This document shows, piece after piece, positions 54,800 to 64,000 of a stretch of DNA of 64,000 bases. The translations under genes were made by a program, and so were the position numbers. Source of the DNA: Cynocephalus volans (Eukaryota > Chordata > Mammalia > Dermoptera > Cynocephalidae); NCBI RefSeq assembly GCF_027409185.1, contig NC_084474.1, positions 11,091,382-11,155,381 on the forward strand, given 5' to 3'. Position 1 is the stretch's first letter. Each line of letters starts with the position of its first letter. The notes under the pieces were generated by a model. That model saw nothing but the letters and a program-made list of their open reading frames with translations, searched no databases and was not told the origin of the DNA.

Positions 54800-56096
54800 A
54801 GAACACAGTCTGGCAGGCCATCAACCAGCGTCCTTTGTCACAGGCACCCCTGTGTCCTCAAAATACATCATGATCTCCCTGATATTGAGGCATAACCTAG
54901 GGAGCACTCAGACAACACTCTCATGAATTTTAACCATCCTTCAGCGGAATTATCTCTTCTAGTTGCTTGATGAGGATAAGAACTATACCTACTAGCAGTC
55001 TATCGACATAAGTTGCTCAGGACTGAAGTTCTGTTCCAATCCTGGAACTGGAATAGCATGGTAAGAAGCCAGCTTGGTGGCTGCTCAGGTCCAGAATTTC
55101 TCCAGCCTTCTCAAGAACAACTCTGGCAGCGAGGTGCCATCTTGTGGAGGAGTGTGGCACAGCAGGAAAATAATACGTGGAGTGGACAAGGTTTGGTTGT
55201 TTTTTTGCTTTATATTTCCTCAGATCTGTCATGGATTATAAAAATACTTTTTCAAAAGACGATGACATTTTGGAAAAACGAAATGAAGAAAACATACAAA
55301 ATGCACAAAACATGCAAAATAATTTTTTAGATTTGAATTACTATAAAGTTTCTAACGCTGCCTGCAGTCTGTCCTCATCTTGGGCCAGTCACAATGTACA
55401 GACTAGCACAGGTGCACAGCTGGAGTAGCGCTGCACATCGAAATTCCTTAGGAATGCAAGCTGTACGCCTAAGAGCCTTTGTTTTTGTACAAAAGGTTTC
55501 CTTTGTTAGACTACGAAAGAAGCAAACGTAGACTCTCTGCTTTTGTTCCGATGTGACCACCATTCTGTTGTTTATTTAAATTTTGTATTTGTTGTTTGTA
55601 TTTTGTTTTGTTTTGTTTATTTTTCCTGTTATAAAGAATAAGACTTCATATTCCTAAAACAATCTGTAACTATGAGGATTTTTTTTTTTTTAACTCTCTA
55701 CATCTGTTTTTTCATTTTCATTATTTACCTGCATTTGACATTTTGGTACCATTTACACAATGCCACCACAATGATTAACTGGTGAAGAGTTAAATGTTCA
55801 ATAGAATGGCTAAAATAAAAATAGGTGTTTGAGCTTTATTTTTCTAAATCTTATTGACCAATCAGCTGACTGGTTAGAAATAAATCACCCAGAAACTAGG
55901 AATTCAGTCAATACTATGGAAGGCAGAGATAAACATTAATTTGTATCAATAAATATTAAAATGGTGTCAAGAATAATGAAAAATTAAAAGTTGAAGTAAG
56001 GATCAACCATTAACCAGTTGCCTAAAAATAAATTAACAGAAGCAAATTATAAGTAATCGCATGTAATGATTATTTAAGAAGAAAACTTATTGAGAC
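54800..56096. other. No gene seen; CTCF-like motif and T/G-rich patch
   Basis: Holds the CTCF-like motif at 55,133 and a TTTTG-rich patch at 55,575-55,625. No coding frame with a recognisable domain. Confidence 0.35.
55133..55147 (-). promoter_or_regulatory. CTCF-like binding motif
   Basis: On the minus strand CCACAAGATGGCACC matches the CTCF core consensus at 14 of 15 positions (A at position 5). Its orientation is convergent with the plus-strand motif at 41,962. Confidence 0.5.
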
Positions 56097-56097
56097 T

Positions 56098-56113
56098 CTA
56101 CTAGAAGTTATTT
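56098..56113. repeat. Target-site duplication, L1 3' side
   Basis: 16-bp sequence 'ctactagaagttattt', identical to 62,635-62,650. Confidence 0.95.
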
Positions 56114-56114
56114 T

Positions 56115-59100
56115 TTAGCTCCCTCCAATAAGTGAGAACATGTGGTATTTCTCTTTCTGTGCCTGACTTGTTTCACTTAATATAATTCTCTCAAGGTCCA
56201 TCCATGTTGTTGCAAATGGCAGTATTTCATTCGTTTTTATAGCTGAGTAGTATTCCATTGTGTAGATGTACCACATTTTCCGTATCCACTCATCTGATGA
56301 TGGGCATTTGGGCTGGTTCCAACTCTTGGCTATTGTAAAGAGTGCTGCGATGAACATTGGGGAACAGGTATACCTTCGACTTGATGATTTCCATTCCTCT
56401 GGGTATATTCCCACCAGTGGGATGGCTGGGTCATATGGTAGATCTATCTGCAATTGTTTGAGGAACCTCCATACCATTTTCCATAGAGGCTGCACCATTT
56501 TGCAGTCCCACCAACAATGTATGAGAGTTCCTTTTTCTCCGCAGCCTCGCCAGCATTTATCGTTCATAGTCTTTTGGATTTTAGCCATCCTAACTGGGGT
56601 TAGATGGTATCTCAATGTGGTTTTGATTTGCATTTCCCGGATGCTGAGTGATGTTGAGCATTTTTTCATATGTCTGTTGGCCATTTGTATATCTTCCTTA
56701 GAGAAATGCCTACTTAGCTCTTTTGCCCATTTTTTAATTGGGTTGCTTGTTTTCTTCTTGTAAAGTTGTTTGAGTTCCTTATATATTCTGGATATTAATC
56801 CTTTGTCAGATGTATATTTTGCAAATATTTTCTCCCACTCTGTTGGTTGTCTTTTAACTCTTTTAATTGTTTCTTTTGCTGTGCAGAAGCTTTTTAGTTT
56901 GATATAATCCCATTTGTTTATTTTTCCTTTGGTTGCCCGTGCTTTTGGGGTCGTATTCATGAAGTCCGATTTCCTGAAGTGTTTCCCCTATGTTTTCTTT
57001 AAGAAGTTTTATTGTCTCAGGGTGTATATTTAAATCCTTAATCCATTTTGAGTTGATTTTAGTATACGGTGAGAGGTATGGATCTAGTTTCATTCTCCTG
57101 CATATCGATATCCAGTTATCCCAGCACCACTTGCTGAAGAGGCAATCCCTTCCCCCGTGAATAGGCTTGGTGCCTTTGTCAAAGATCAGATGGCAGTAAG
57201 TGTGTGGGTTGATTTCTGGATTCTCTATTCTATTCCATTGGTCAGTGTGTCTGTTTTTATGCCAGTACCATACTGTTTTGGTTATTATAGCTTTGTAGTA
57301 TAGCTTAAAGTCAGGTAGTGTTATGCCTCCAGCTTTATTTTTTTTGCTGAGCATTGCTTTGGCTATTCGTGGTCTTTTATTGTTCCATATAAATGTCTGA
57401 ATAGTTTTTTCCATTTCTGAGAAAAATGTCTTTGGAATTTTGATGGGGATTGCATTGAATTTGTATATCACTTTGGGTAGTATGGACATTTTCACTATGT
57501 TGATTCTTCCAATCCAAGAGCATGGAATATCTTTCCATCTTCTTGTATCCTCTCTAATTTCTCTCAGCAGTGGTTTGTAGTTCTCATTATAGAGATTTTT
57601 CACCTCCTTGGTTAACTCAATTCCTAAGTATTTTATTTTTTTGGTGGCTATTGTAAATGGGCAGGCTTTCTTGATTTCTCCTTCTGCATGTTCACTATTG
57701 GAGAAAAGAAATGCTACTGATTTTTGTGTGTTGATTTTGTATCCTGCTACTGTGCTGAAATCATTTATCAATTCCAACAGTTTTTTTGTAGAGGTTTTAG
57801 GCTGTTCGATATATAGGATCATGTCATCTGCAAACAGGGACAGTCTGACTTCATCTTTTCCAATCTGGATGCCCTTTATTTCCTTCTCTTCTCTGATTGC
57901 TCTGGCTAGTACTTCCAACACTATGTTGAATAGGAGTGGTGAGAGTGGGCATCCTTGTCTAGTGCCTGTTCTTAAAGGAAAAGCTTTCAGCTTTTCCCCA
58001 TTCAGGATGATATTGGCAGTGGGTTTGGCATATATGGCTTTAATTATGTTGAGATACTTTCCCTCTATACCTAACTTATAGAGGGTCTTTGTCATGAATG
58101 AGTGCTGAACTTTATCAAATGCTTTTTCAGCATCTATAGAGATGATCATATGGTCCTTGTGTTTGAGTTTATTAATATGGTGTATCACATTTATTGATTT
58201 GCGTATGTTGAACCAACCTTGCATCCCTGGGATGAATCCCACTTGATCGTGATGAATAATTTTTCGTATGTGTTGCTGTATTCTGTTTGCTAGTATTTTA
58301 GTGAGGATTTTTGCATCTATATTCATCAAGGATATCGGCCTGTAGTTTTCTTTTTTGGTTATATCTTTACCTGGTTTTGGTATCAGGATGATGTTTGCTT
58401 CATAGAATGAGTTTGGGAGATTTGCGTCCGTTTCAATCTTTTGGAATAGTTTGTAAAGAATCGGTGTCAATTCCTCTTTGAATGTTTGGTAAAATTCTGC
58501 TGTGAATCCATCTGGTCCTGGGCTTTTCTTTGTTGGGAGCCTTCTGATAACAGCTTCAATCTCCTTTATTGTTATTGGTCTGTTCAAATTTTCTACGTCT
58601 TCACAGTTCAGTTTTGGGAGCTTGTGTGTGTCCAGAAATTTATCCATTTCCTCCAGATTTTCAAATTTGTTGGCGTATAGTTGTTTATAGTAGTCTCGAA
58701 TGATTCCTTGTATTTCAGATGAATCAGTTGTAATAACGCCTTTTTCATTTCTAATTTTTGTTATTTGAGTCTTCTCTCTTCTTTTTTTTGTTAGCCATGC
58801 TAATGGTTTGTCAATTTTATTTATCTTTTCAAAAAACCAACTTTTTGATTCGTTGATCTTTTGAATTGTTTTTTGGTTTTCAATTTCATTCAGTTCTGCT
58901 CTGATCTTAATGATTTCTTTCCGTCTGCTAACTTTAGGATTGGATTGTTCTTGTTTTTCTAGTTCTTTAAGGTGAAGTGTTAGGTTGTTCACTTGCCATC
59001 TTTCCATTCTTCTGAAGTGAGCATTTAATGCAATAAATTTTCCCCTCAATACTGCTTTTGCAGTATCCCACAGGTTTTGGTATGATGTATCATTGTTTTC

Positions 59101-59931
59101 ATTAGTTTCAATAAACTTTTTGATTTCCTGCTTGATTTCTTCTTGGACCCATATGTCATTAAGTAGAATGCTGTTTAATTTCCATGTGTTTGTATAGTTT
59201 CCAGAGTTTTGTTTGTTATTAATTTCTAGTTTTAATCCATTGTGGTCTGAGAAGATACATGGGATAATTCCAATTTTTTTGAATTTATTGAGACTTGATT
59301 TGTGACCTAATATGTGATCTATCCTGGAGAATGATCCATGTGCTGATGAGAAGAATGAATATTCTGAGGTTGTTGGGTGGAATGTTCTGTAGATATCTGC
59401 CAATTCCAATTGGTCTAGAGTCTTGTTTAGATCTTGTGTTTCTCTACTGATTCTTTGCCTAGATGATCTGTCTAATATTGACAGTGGAGTGTTCAGGTCC
59501 CCTGCTATTATGGTATTAGTGTCTATTTCCTTCTTTAGGTCTAATAGAGTTTGTTTTATAAATCTGGCTGCTCCAACATTGGGTGCGTACATATTTATGA
59601 TTGTTATGTCTTCTTGATGGATCAGTCCTTTTATCATTAAGTAGTGTCCCTCATTGTCTCTTTTTATGGTTTTTAGTTTAAAGTCTATTTTGTCAGATAT
59701 AAGAATAGCCACTCCAGCTCGTTTTTCTTTTCTGTTTGCATGGTAAATCTTTTTCCATCCTTTCACTCTTAGTCTGTGTGAATCTTTATGGGTGAGGTGG
59801 GTCTCTTGTAGGCAGCATATAGTTGGGTCCTGCTTTTTGATCCAGTCAGCCAGTCTGTGTCTTTTAATTGGGGAATTTAAGCCTTTAACATTAAGAGTTG
59901 TTATTGAAAGGTGTTGACTTATTCCTAGCAT
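56115..59931 (-). pseudogene. ORF2: L1 ORF2 (endonuclease-reverse transcriptase), one frameshift
   Basis: ORF2p nicks target DNA and copies L1 RNA by target-primed reverse transcription. The N-terminal frame (59,931-56,863, 1,022 codons) has the endonuclease residues in place: E43 in LQETH, D145 and N147 in GDLN, D205 in RIDH, H230 in SDHN. These are the positions known from human L1. The RT domain shows SIDAEKAFD with D600 and the catalytic FADD at 700-703. The C-terminal frame (56,960-56,115) overlaps in another phase and carries the Cys motif (C136, C140, H148, C153 of that segment), ending LIGGS then TAA. The two frames differ by a net +1 (or -2) shift near 56,960-56,980, next to a spot where the protein looks a few residues short. 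Protein from this copy would lack the C-terminal domain. Confidence 0.95.
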
Positions 59932-60118
59932 TTTATTGGTTGTTTGGTTGTCTTAGGTGTCTTTTGTTCCTTGCTTTCTGATTTACTGTTTGGTTTCTTT
60001 GTTTGTTGGTTCCTTAGGTTGTAGATAGTGTTTTTGTTAGCTTGTTTTCTCTTCATGAATGCCATTTTTATTGTACTAGCGGGTTTAGATTTTTCTTAGG
60101 TTTTTATGGCAGTGGTAG
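59932..60118 (-). other. L1 inter-ORF spacer
   Basis: 187 bp between the ORF1 stop and the ORF2 ATG, longer than the roughly 60 bp in human L1. It is A-rich on the sense strand and may serve reinitiation or internal ribosome entry for ORF2, as in other L1s. Confidence 0.7.
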
Positions 60119-61117
60119 TTATTTTTCAGGAACCAAACCCAGTACTCCCTTGAGGATTTCTTGTAAGGGTGGTCTTGTGGTAGTGAACTCCCGCAGTTTT
60201 TGTTTGTCTGAGAAATATACTATTTGCCCCTCATTTCGGAAGGATAGCCTTGCAGGGTAGAGTATTCTTGGCTGGCAATCTTTGTCTTTTAGTATTTTGA
60301 AAATATCATCCCATTCCTTTCTAGCTTTTAGGGTTTGTGATGAAAAGTCTGATGTTAACCTGATTGGGGCTCCCTTATAGGTGATTTGACGCTTCTCTCT
60401 TGCAGCTTTTAAGATTCTCTCTTTGTCTCTGAGTTTTGCCAATTTGACTATGACATGTCTTGGAGAAGGCCTTTTTGGGTTGAATACATTTGGAGATCGT
60501 TGAGCTTCCTGGATCTGAAGATCTGTGATTTTTCCTATACCTGGGAAGTTTTCTGCCACTATTTTTTTGAATATGTTTTCAATGGAATCTCCATTTTCCT
60601 CCCCTTCTGGAATACCCATGACTCGGATATTTGAGCGCTTGAGGTTGTCTGATATCTCTCTCAGATTTTCTTCCATGTCCTTGATTCTTTTTTCTTTCTT
60701 TTTGTCTGCTTGTGTTATTTCAAACAGCCCATCTTCAAGTTCAGAGGTTCTCTCTTCAACTTCGACAAGCCTGCTGGTTAAACTCTCCGTTGTGTTTTTT
60801 ATTTCGCTGAATAACTTCTTCAGTTCAGCAAGTTCTGCTACATTTTTTTTCAGGACATTGATTTCCTTGTATATTTCCTCTTTCAGATCCTGTATACTTT
60901 TCCTCATTTCATCATGATGTCTAGCTGAGTTTTCTTGTATCTCATTCCGTTTCCTTAGAATCATCACTCGAAATTCCTTGTCAGTTATTTCAAGGGCTTC
61001 TTGTTCTATAGGATCTAGAGTATGAGATTTATTAACTTTTGGTGGTGTACTTTCTGGATTTTTTGTATTTCTGGTGTCTTTTTTTTGGTGTTTATTCATT
61101 GTGGCAGGGGGTTTCAC
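60119..61117 (-). CDS. ORF1: L1 ORF1 protein (RNA-binding chaperone), intact
   Basis: Open frame of 332 codons, close to the 338 of human L1 ORF1p. ORF1p forms trimers that coat L1 RNA and act as a nucleic-acid chaperone. Seen here: a basic, Pro-rich N-terminus (1-35), then a Glu/Lys/Leu-rich region with heptad-like spacing (about 60-150, for example LKKNVAELAELKKLFSEIKN) expected to be the coiled coil. A non-canonical RRM follows (about 155-250, with NIRVMGIPEG, then IQEAQRSP and PRHVIVKLAK). The C-terminal domain (about 250-330) has REKRQITYKG, RLTSDFSSQTL..RKEW and PARLSF. There is no internal stop. The ATG at 61,117 is the first in frame. The frame is preceded by the GC-rich 5' UTR and followed by ORF2. 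It is probably translatable if transcribed. Confidence 0.95.
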   Translation of the reverse strand: MKPPATMNKHQKKDTRNTKNPESTPPKVNKSHTLDPIEQEALEITDKEFRVMILRKRNEIQENSARHHDEMRKSIQDLKEEIYKEINVLKKNVAELAELKKLFSEIKNTTESLTSRLVEVEERTSELEDGLFEITQADKKKEKRIKDMEENLREISDNLKRSNIRVMGIPEGEENGDSIENIFKKIVAENFPGIGKITDLQIQEAQRSPNVFNPKRPSPRHVIVKLAKLRDKERILKAAREKRQITYKGAPIRLTSDFSSQTLKARKEWDDIFKILKDKDCQPRILYPARLSFRNEGQIVYFSDKQKLREFTTTRPPLQEILKGVLGLVPEK

Positions 61118-62634
61118 AGTCCACCGGTTTGAGACTAATGACTAACTAGGATGTTGCTGTGGTTGCCAATTTGGTATGGCTCCCGCCGTTACTGCTCAGT
61201 TGGCCTCTAGTGTCTTGTGTGTGTGGTTGCCTCGGGTCTTGGGTTTCTCCGGGGATCCACCTTTCTGGTCAGCTTGTACTCTGCTGGGCTGGTGGATCAC
61301 GTACCACAGGGTGTGTGATCTCTGTTGAGCTTTCACTTTCTGTACAGGACTTCTCCCCGTTCCGTGTGCTCTGGCCCAGGCTGTTAGATCGTGCAGTGGC
61401 GACCCCACCGGGTGTGTGGTTTCTGTAGAGTCTCCGCCTCCCTGGCCGCACGTCTCCCCCCTCTGTGCACACTGTGCTGGGCTGGGGCGTGTCTTCTGCA
61501 CCCGTCGTCTATCAGCTGGGCCTTCAAGACCCTGCTCAGCACCGCCTCGCCCAGGAAGTCTACCAGGTTTCTGCTAGGCACAGACGACCGGTCTCTCTGG
61601 GTGCCTTTGTAGCACTGTGTAGATCTTTCTCGGGTCTTGTTCACCTTTGTATCCCCCCGGTATAAACCAAGTCTAGTGCCCGCCTGCAGCCTGCTCTCCG
61701 GCAGGTTCAAGCGGACCTGGGAACTCTTCTACCACACTATTCCCAACCAGAAATTCGTTAGGCTTTTTTCCAAACTGGTGGTCACAGAGATGGTATCTGC
61801 CTCCCAGTAACAGGAAGTTTACCGGGGCCGGAGTCCAGGGTGTGGTGGAGTGACAGTCGGCCCGCCCGTACTTCCTAGCCCTCCCAACACTGGTCGGGAC
61901 GCCCCACACCCCCAGCCCCGCCAGAGAACCGCGGAGGGAGTGGGAGAGGAGGCCGGCCCGCAGGGTCCGGAAAGCCCCCGCCAGGCCAAGCAAATGGGCT
62001 CAGTGATGGCCGAGCAGGGCAGAGCTGCCCGCACCTGGGAAAATGGGGGCAGCACCAGGGCAGTGAGTGGCCTGGTGGTGAAGGCGGGAGCCGCGTGGGC
62101 ATCCACCCCCCAAACAGAGCTGTGCCAGGGATCACTCACAGTGCTGTGCCAGGTCGGGCGCTCGCTCTGTCTCTGGTTTGTTGCCTTCCGTGTTCTCGGC
62201 GCTGCCGCCTCGGGCTGTTCAGTCGCAGCGCCGCTCGGGCACTCCCAGGAATCTTCTTTAATGCCGGCCTGAAACCTCGAATCCTGAATAGGGCAGCTGG
62301 CCGCCTTCAGTGCGGCCCCAGCCTCCGGGATCCTGGCTGCATCCACAGCAGCCCTGGCTCTGTGTTCCCTGTTTAGAGACTCACTTTTGCAGCTAAGAAA
62401 CAGTTCTTTTCCTGCTCCACACTTCAAAGCTGTTGCCTGTAAATGAGGCAGCCTCTCCTGCCGGGGGCAAAGTGGCGTTGAGCCCCCACGACCGGCCAGC
62501 AGCAGCAGTCCTCCCTTAAGAGATGGCCAGAGGAAAGTCCACAAGTTTCCCGGCTGCCTGAGGCCCAGTGGCCACCTTTTCCACCTCAGCTACTCCGCGC
62601 CAGCCGCCGCAGCCGCCGCCATCTTGAAACTCTC
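61118..62634 (-). promoter_or_regulatory. L1 5' UTR/internal promoter
   Basis: About 1.5 kb, GC- and CpG-rich compared with the A-rich body, as expected of an L1 internal RNA polymerase II promoter and CpG-island target of methylation. A YY1-type site CAAGATGGCGGC lies at 62,615-62,626 on the sense strand, 8 bases from the 5' end; a YY1 site near the start helps fix the L1 transcription start in humans. At 61,215-61,500 two or three diverged units of about 100 bp share a 'gggtgtgtg' word, a tandem structure inside the UTR. Confidence 0.85.
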
Positions 62635-62650
62635 CTACTAGAAGTTATTT
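62635..62650. repeat. Target-site duplication, L1 5' side
   Basis: Identical to the 16-bp sequence at 56,098-56,113. Confidence 0.95.
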
Positions 62651-62990
62651 GAAAATGAATTTTCTTCCTTCTCATCATCTCTAAAATATAAGCATTTCAC
62701 AACTTTTAAAGTTTGTATCTTTGGAAGATGTTTGAAAGCTTCCAGACTGTTCATCCATGATTTAACTAGAAGAAATTATAATTCAATTATGATTTAATAA
62801 ATCAGCTTTTAAAATTGTTTTCTTATTTGCAAATTTACCAAATTTTTGTCAAAGCACTATTCCTTCTAGTTTTCGATTGTCTGTAAATTTTAGAGAATAT
62901 CTAATTCATCTTATTTAATTATTAACTTCTGGGGAAATGTACTTATTTCTTTCTGTTGTTAACCAATAACTGTTAAAGAAAAAATTATTC
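62651..62990. other. AT-rich pre-insertion DNA, no gene seen
   Basis: Continues the unique sequence seen to the left of the L1 insertion. No feature is recognised. Confidence 0.4.
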
Positions 62991-64000
62991 AAATACACTT
63001 GCTAAAGGACCTAAGGCTTTATTCAGTACCATCTCAATTGATCTAGACCACTGCAATGGGATTTTGCAGTAGGGGAAAAATTGGGCTCAACTCCAAATAC
63101 AGCATGGGTAAGTGGACATTTGTAGCCAAGGAGCAGTGTGGGGGTCAGTGGATGGAAAATTACTAAGAGGAAACACCAAAGAAACTAACCAAACAGGATT
63201 CTTGCTGAAAGCAGGCCAGGGTGATTAGACATCACCTGGGGGATGGTGGGAGATGAGGAACCTGATCGGATATGGAGGTAGGTAGGATATCAAGTGGGGG
63301 AGTTCTGGCTAGAAGTGGATTCTACAAGGAAGTGTGCAGATGGGCCCAGGAGAAGGTTCAGGAGCCTGACTAAAGGTTGGTCAAGCAGAGAATCTTTGAC
63401 AGGTCCCCTCTTGTTCAAGAAAAGAAGAGACATTCCTCCTTCTTTGAACAATGTAAGTCCTTTTTCATGTTCATTAAAGAACAGCTGAGCCATCTGTTGG
63501 GACTGGGTAATAGAGAAATTTGCTGGATGGTCCCAGAAGTCAGGCATTTAGTGAGGGAAGTTTCCATGAAAATAAGAGAAGCACAACGATTAACAATTGG
63601 AAACCCAATTTCTGAGTCCAGAGGGCAACCAGTTGAGATTTTTAGTCTTGAACTTGAAGCACCTTCAGATAGTGAACAGTGGCCATCTGACGAATTTTCT
63701 GGTTTGCAGCTTGAATGTCTCTTAGAATGATGGTATCGGGTGTTCCAGGGAACTTTCTGAGGGTTCTGCACAGCAACAGGCACAGAGGCTATCTATACTC
63801 GATCTGTTGTGCTGATTTCTCTGAAGTTTATACCAAATTGTCCATGTTCAGCTTGCAGGGCTTCAGGAAAAGGGAAGTTTTAGTTTTTAGTGATACCAGG
63901 TCAAGAAGATGGAAGAAAATTGCAAACGTTAATTTAGGAAGTTGTAGCCAGCTATCGGAGAAAGCTAGAAGAACTGAGCAGATCCAGACAGGTAGATCTC
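62991..64000. mobile_element. Probable endogenous retrovirus internal region
   Basis: 'gagggcaaccagttgagatt', 'aacagtggccatctgacgaa', 'ttgaatgtctcttagaatga', 'gtgttccagggaactttctg' and 'caggaaaagggaagttttag' read like the non-coding internal portion of an old class I endogenous retrovirus (MER4-like group in my memory). Two frames of about 120 codons on opposite strands have no recognisable viral domain. The element runs off the window, so its limits and orientation are unknown. Confidence 0.35.

Larger units (their letters stand above)
56114..62634 (-). mobile_element. Young full-length LINE-1 without a 3' UTR
   Basis: A 6.5-kb L1 lies on the minus strand: 5' UTR (62,634 to 61,118), ORF1 (61,117-60,119), a 187-bp spacer, and ORF2 (59,931-56,115). 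The 16-bp duplication on both sides is perfect, so the insertion is recent. The presumed nick site on the strand opposite the L1 sense strand reads TTATTT/GA, close to the L1 endonuclease preference TTTT/AA. ORF1 is open and ORF2 has one apparent frame change. The element stops within a few A residues of the ORF2 TAA: no 3' UTR, no polypurine tract, no long poly(A). Confidence 0.95.

Noticed and set aside
55856-55876. Near-palindrome around CAGCTG with a CCAAT word as a promoter element
   Set aside because: Too short, no other promoter features and no transcript nearby.
57608-58081. 157-codon plus-strand frame inside the L1, with hydrophobic segments
   Set aside because: It is the antisense of ORF2, a well-known artefact of T-rich antisense L1 sequence. 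Other plus-strand frames in 56.2-61.7 kb are rejected for the same reason.
61819-62544. 241-codon minus-strand open frame in the L1 5' UTR
   Set aside because: It is sense-strand 5' UTR with high GC. L1 has no protein known in this position, and the frame has no domain or good start context.

Overview
This window looks like non-coding DNA from a placental mammal, most probably a colugo (order Dermoptera, Galeopterus or Cynocephalus). Three things point to a mammal: full-length LINE-1 and HAL1 elements, many L2, MIR and MER5A fossils with ERVL-MaLR LTRs, and processed copies of ribosomal protein mRNAs. The colugo assignment rests on at least seven tRNA-derived SINE copies. Some are dimeric, with a conserved CCTATATAGG-type linker and a promoter half like tRNA-Ile. 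They match what I remember of the dermopteran-specific CYN/t-SINE family. I ran no database search, so the species call is an inference.

Layout. 1-9.4 kb: old L1 and L2 fragments, a small hairpin MITE, a 0.7-kb TG minisatellite and an RPL10 retrocopy. 9.4-22.3 kb: a young SINE, a degraded antisense L1, a CpG-rich block over an L2, two sense L1 3' ends, a minus-strand retrovirus-like remnant, an MST-type LTR, a class-I-like LTR, and a nested pair of LTRs. 22.3-31 kb: AT-rich sequence with no recognised gene, two SINEs and a 31-bp minisatellite. 31-31.5 kb: an orphan CpG island. 31.6-45.2 kb: L1, L2, MIR and MER5 fossils, SINEs, a good CTCF-like motif and one possible minus-strand terminal exon. 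45.2-49.5 kb: a composite element made of an L1 5' region and an L1 3' end with little between them, then a nearly full-length HAL1. 50.6-55.1 kb: an RPL12 retrocopy, a second hairpin MITE between CA and TG repeats, a SINE, MaLR LTRs, a solo LTR-like element with a perfect 5-bp duplication, and a second CTCF-like motif. 56.1-62.65 kb: a young 6.5-kb LINE-1 on the minus strand with an open ORF1, an ORF2 broken by one frame change, and a 16-bp target-site duplication. 62.99 kb to the end: a repeat that resembles the interior of an endogenous retrovirus.

No host protein-coding gene is recognised with confidence. The only long coding sequences are those of the LINE-1. How the parts relate is a matter of retrotransposition: the LINE-1 machinery (ORF1 protein, ORF2 endonuclease and reverse transcriptase) explains the SINEs, the two retrocopies, HAL1 and the composite element, all of which end in A-rich tails and several of which carry target-site duplications. 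I found no new cellular system. The most unusual items are the LINE-1 that stops at its ORF2 stop codon with no 3' UTR, the L1 5'-end/3'-end composite, the pair of LTR-like elements with 5-bp duplications, and the CA-MITE-TG super-hairpin.
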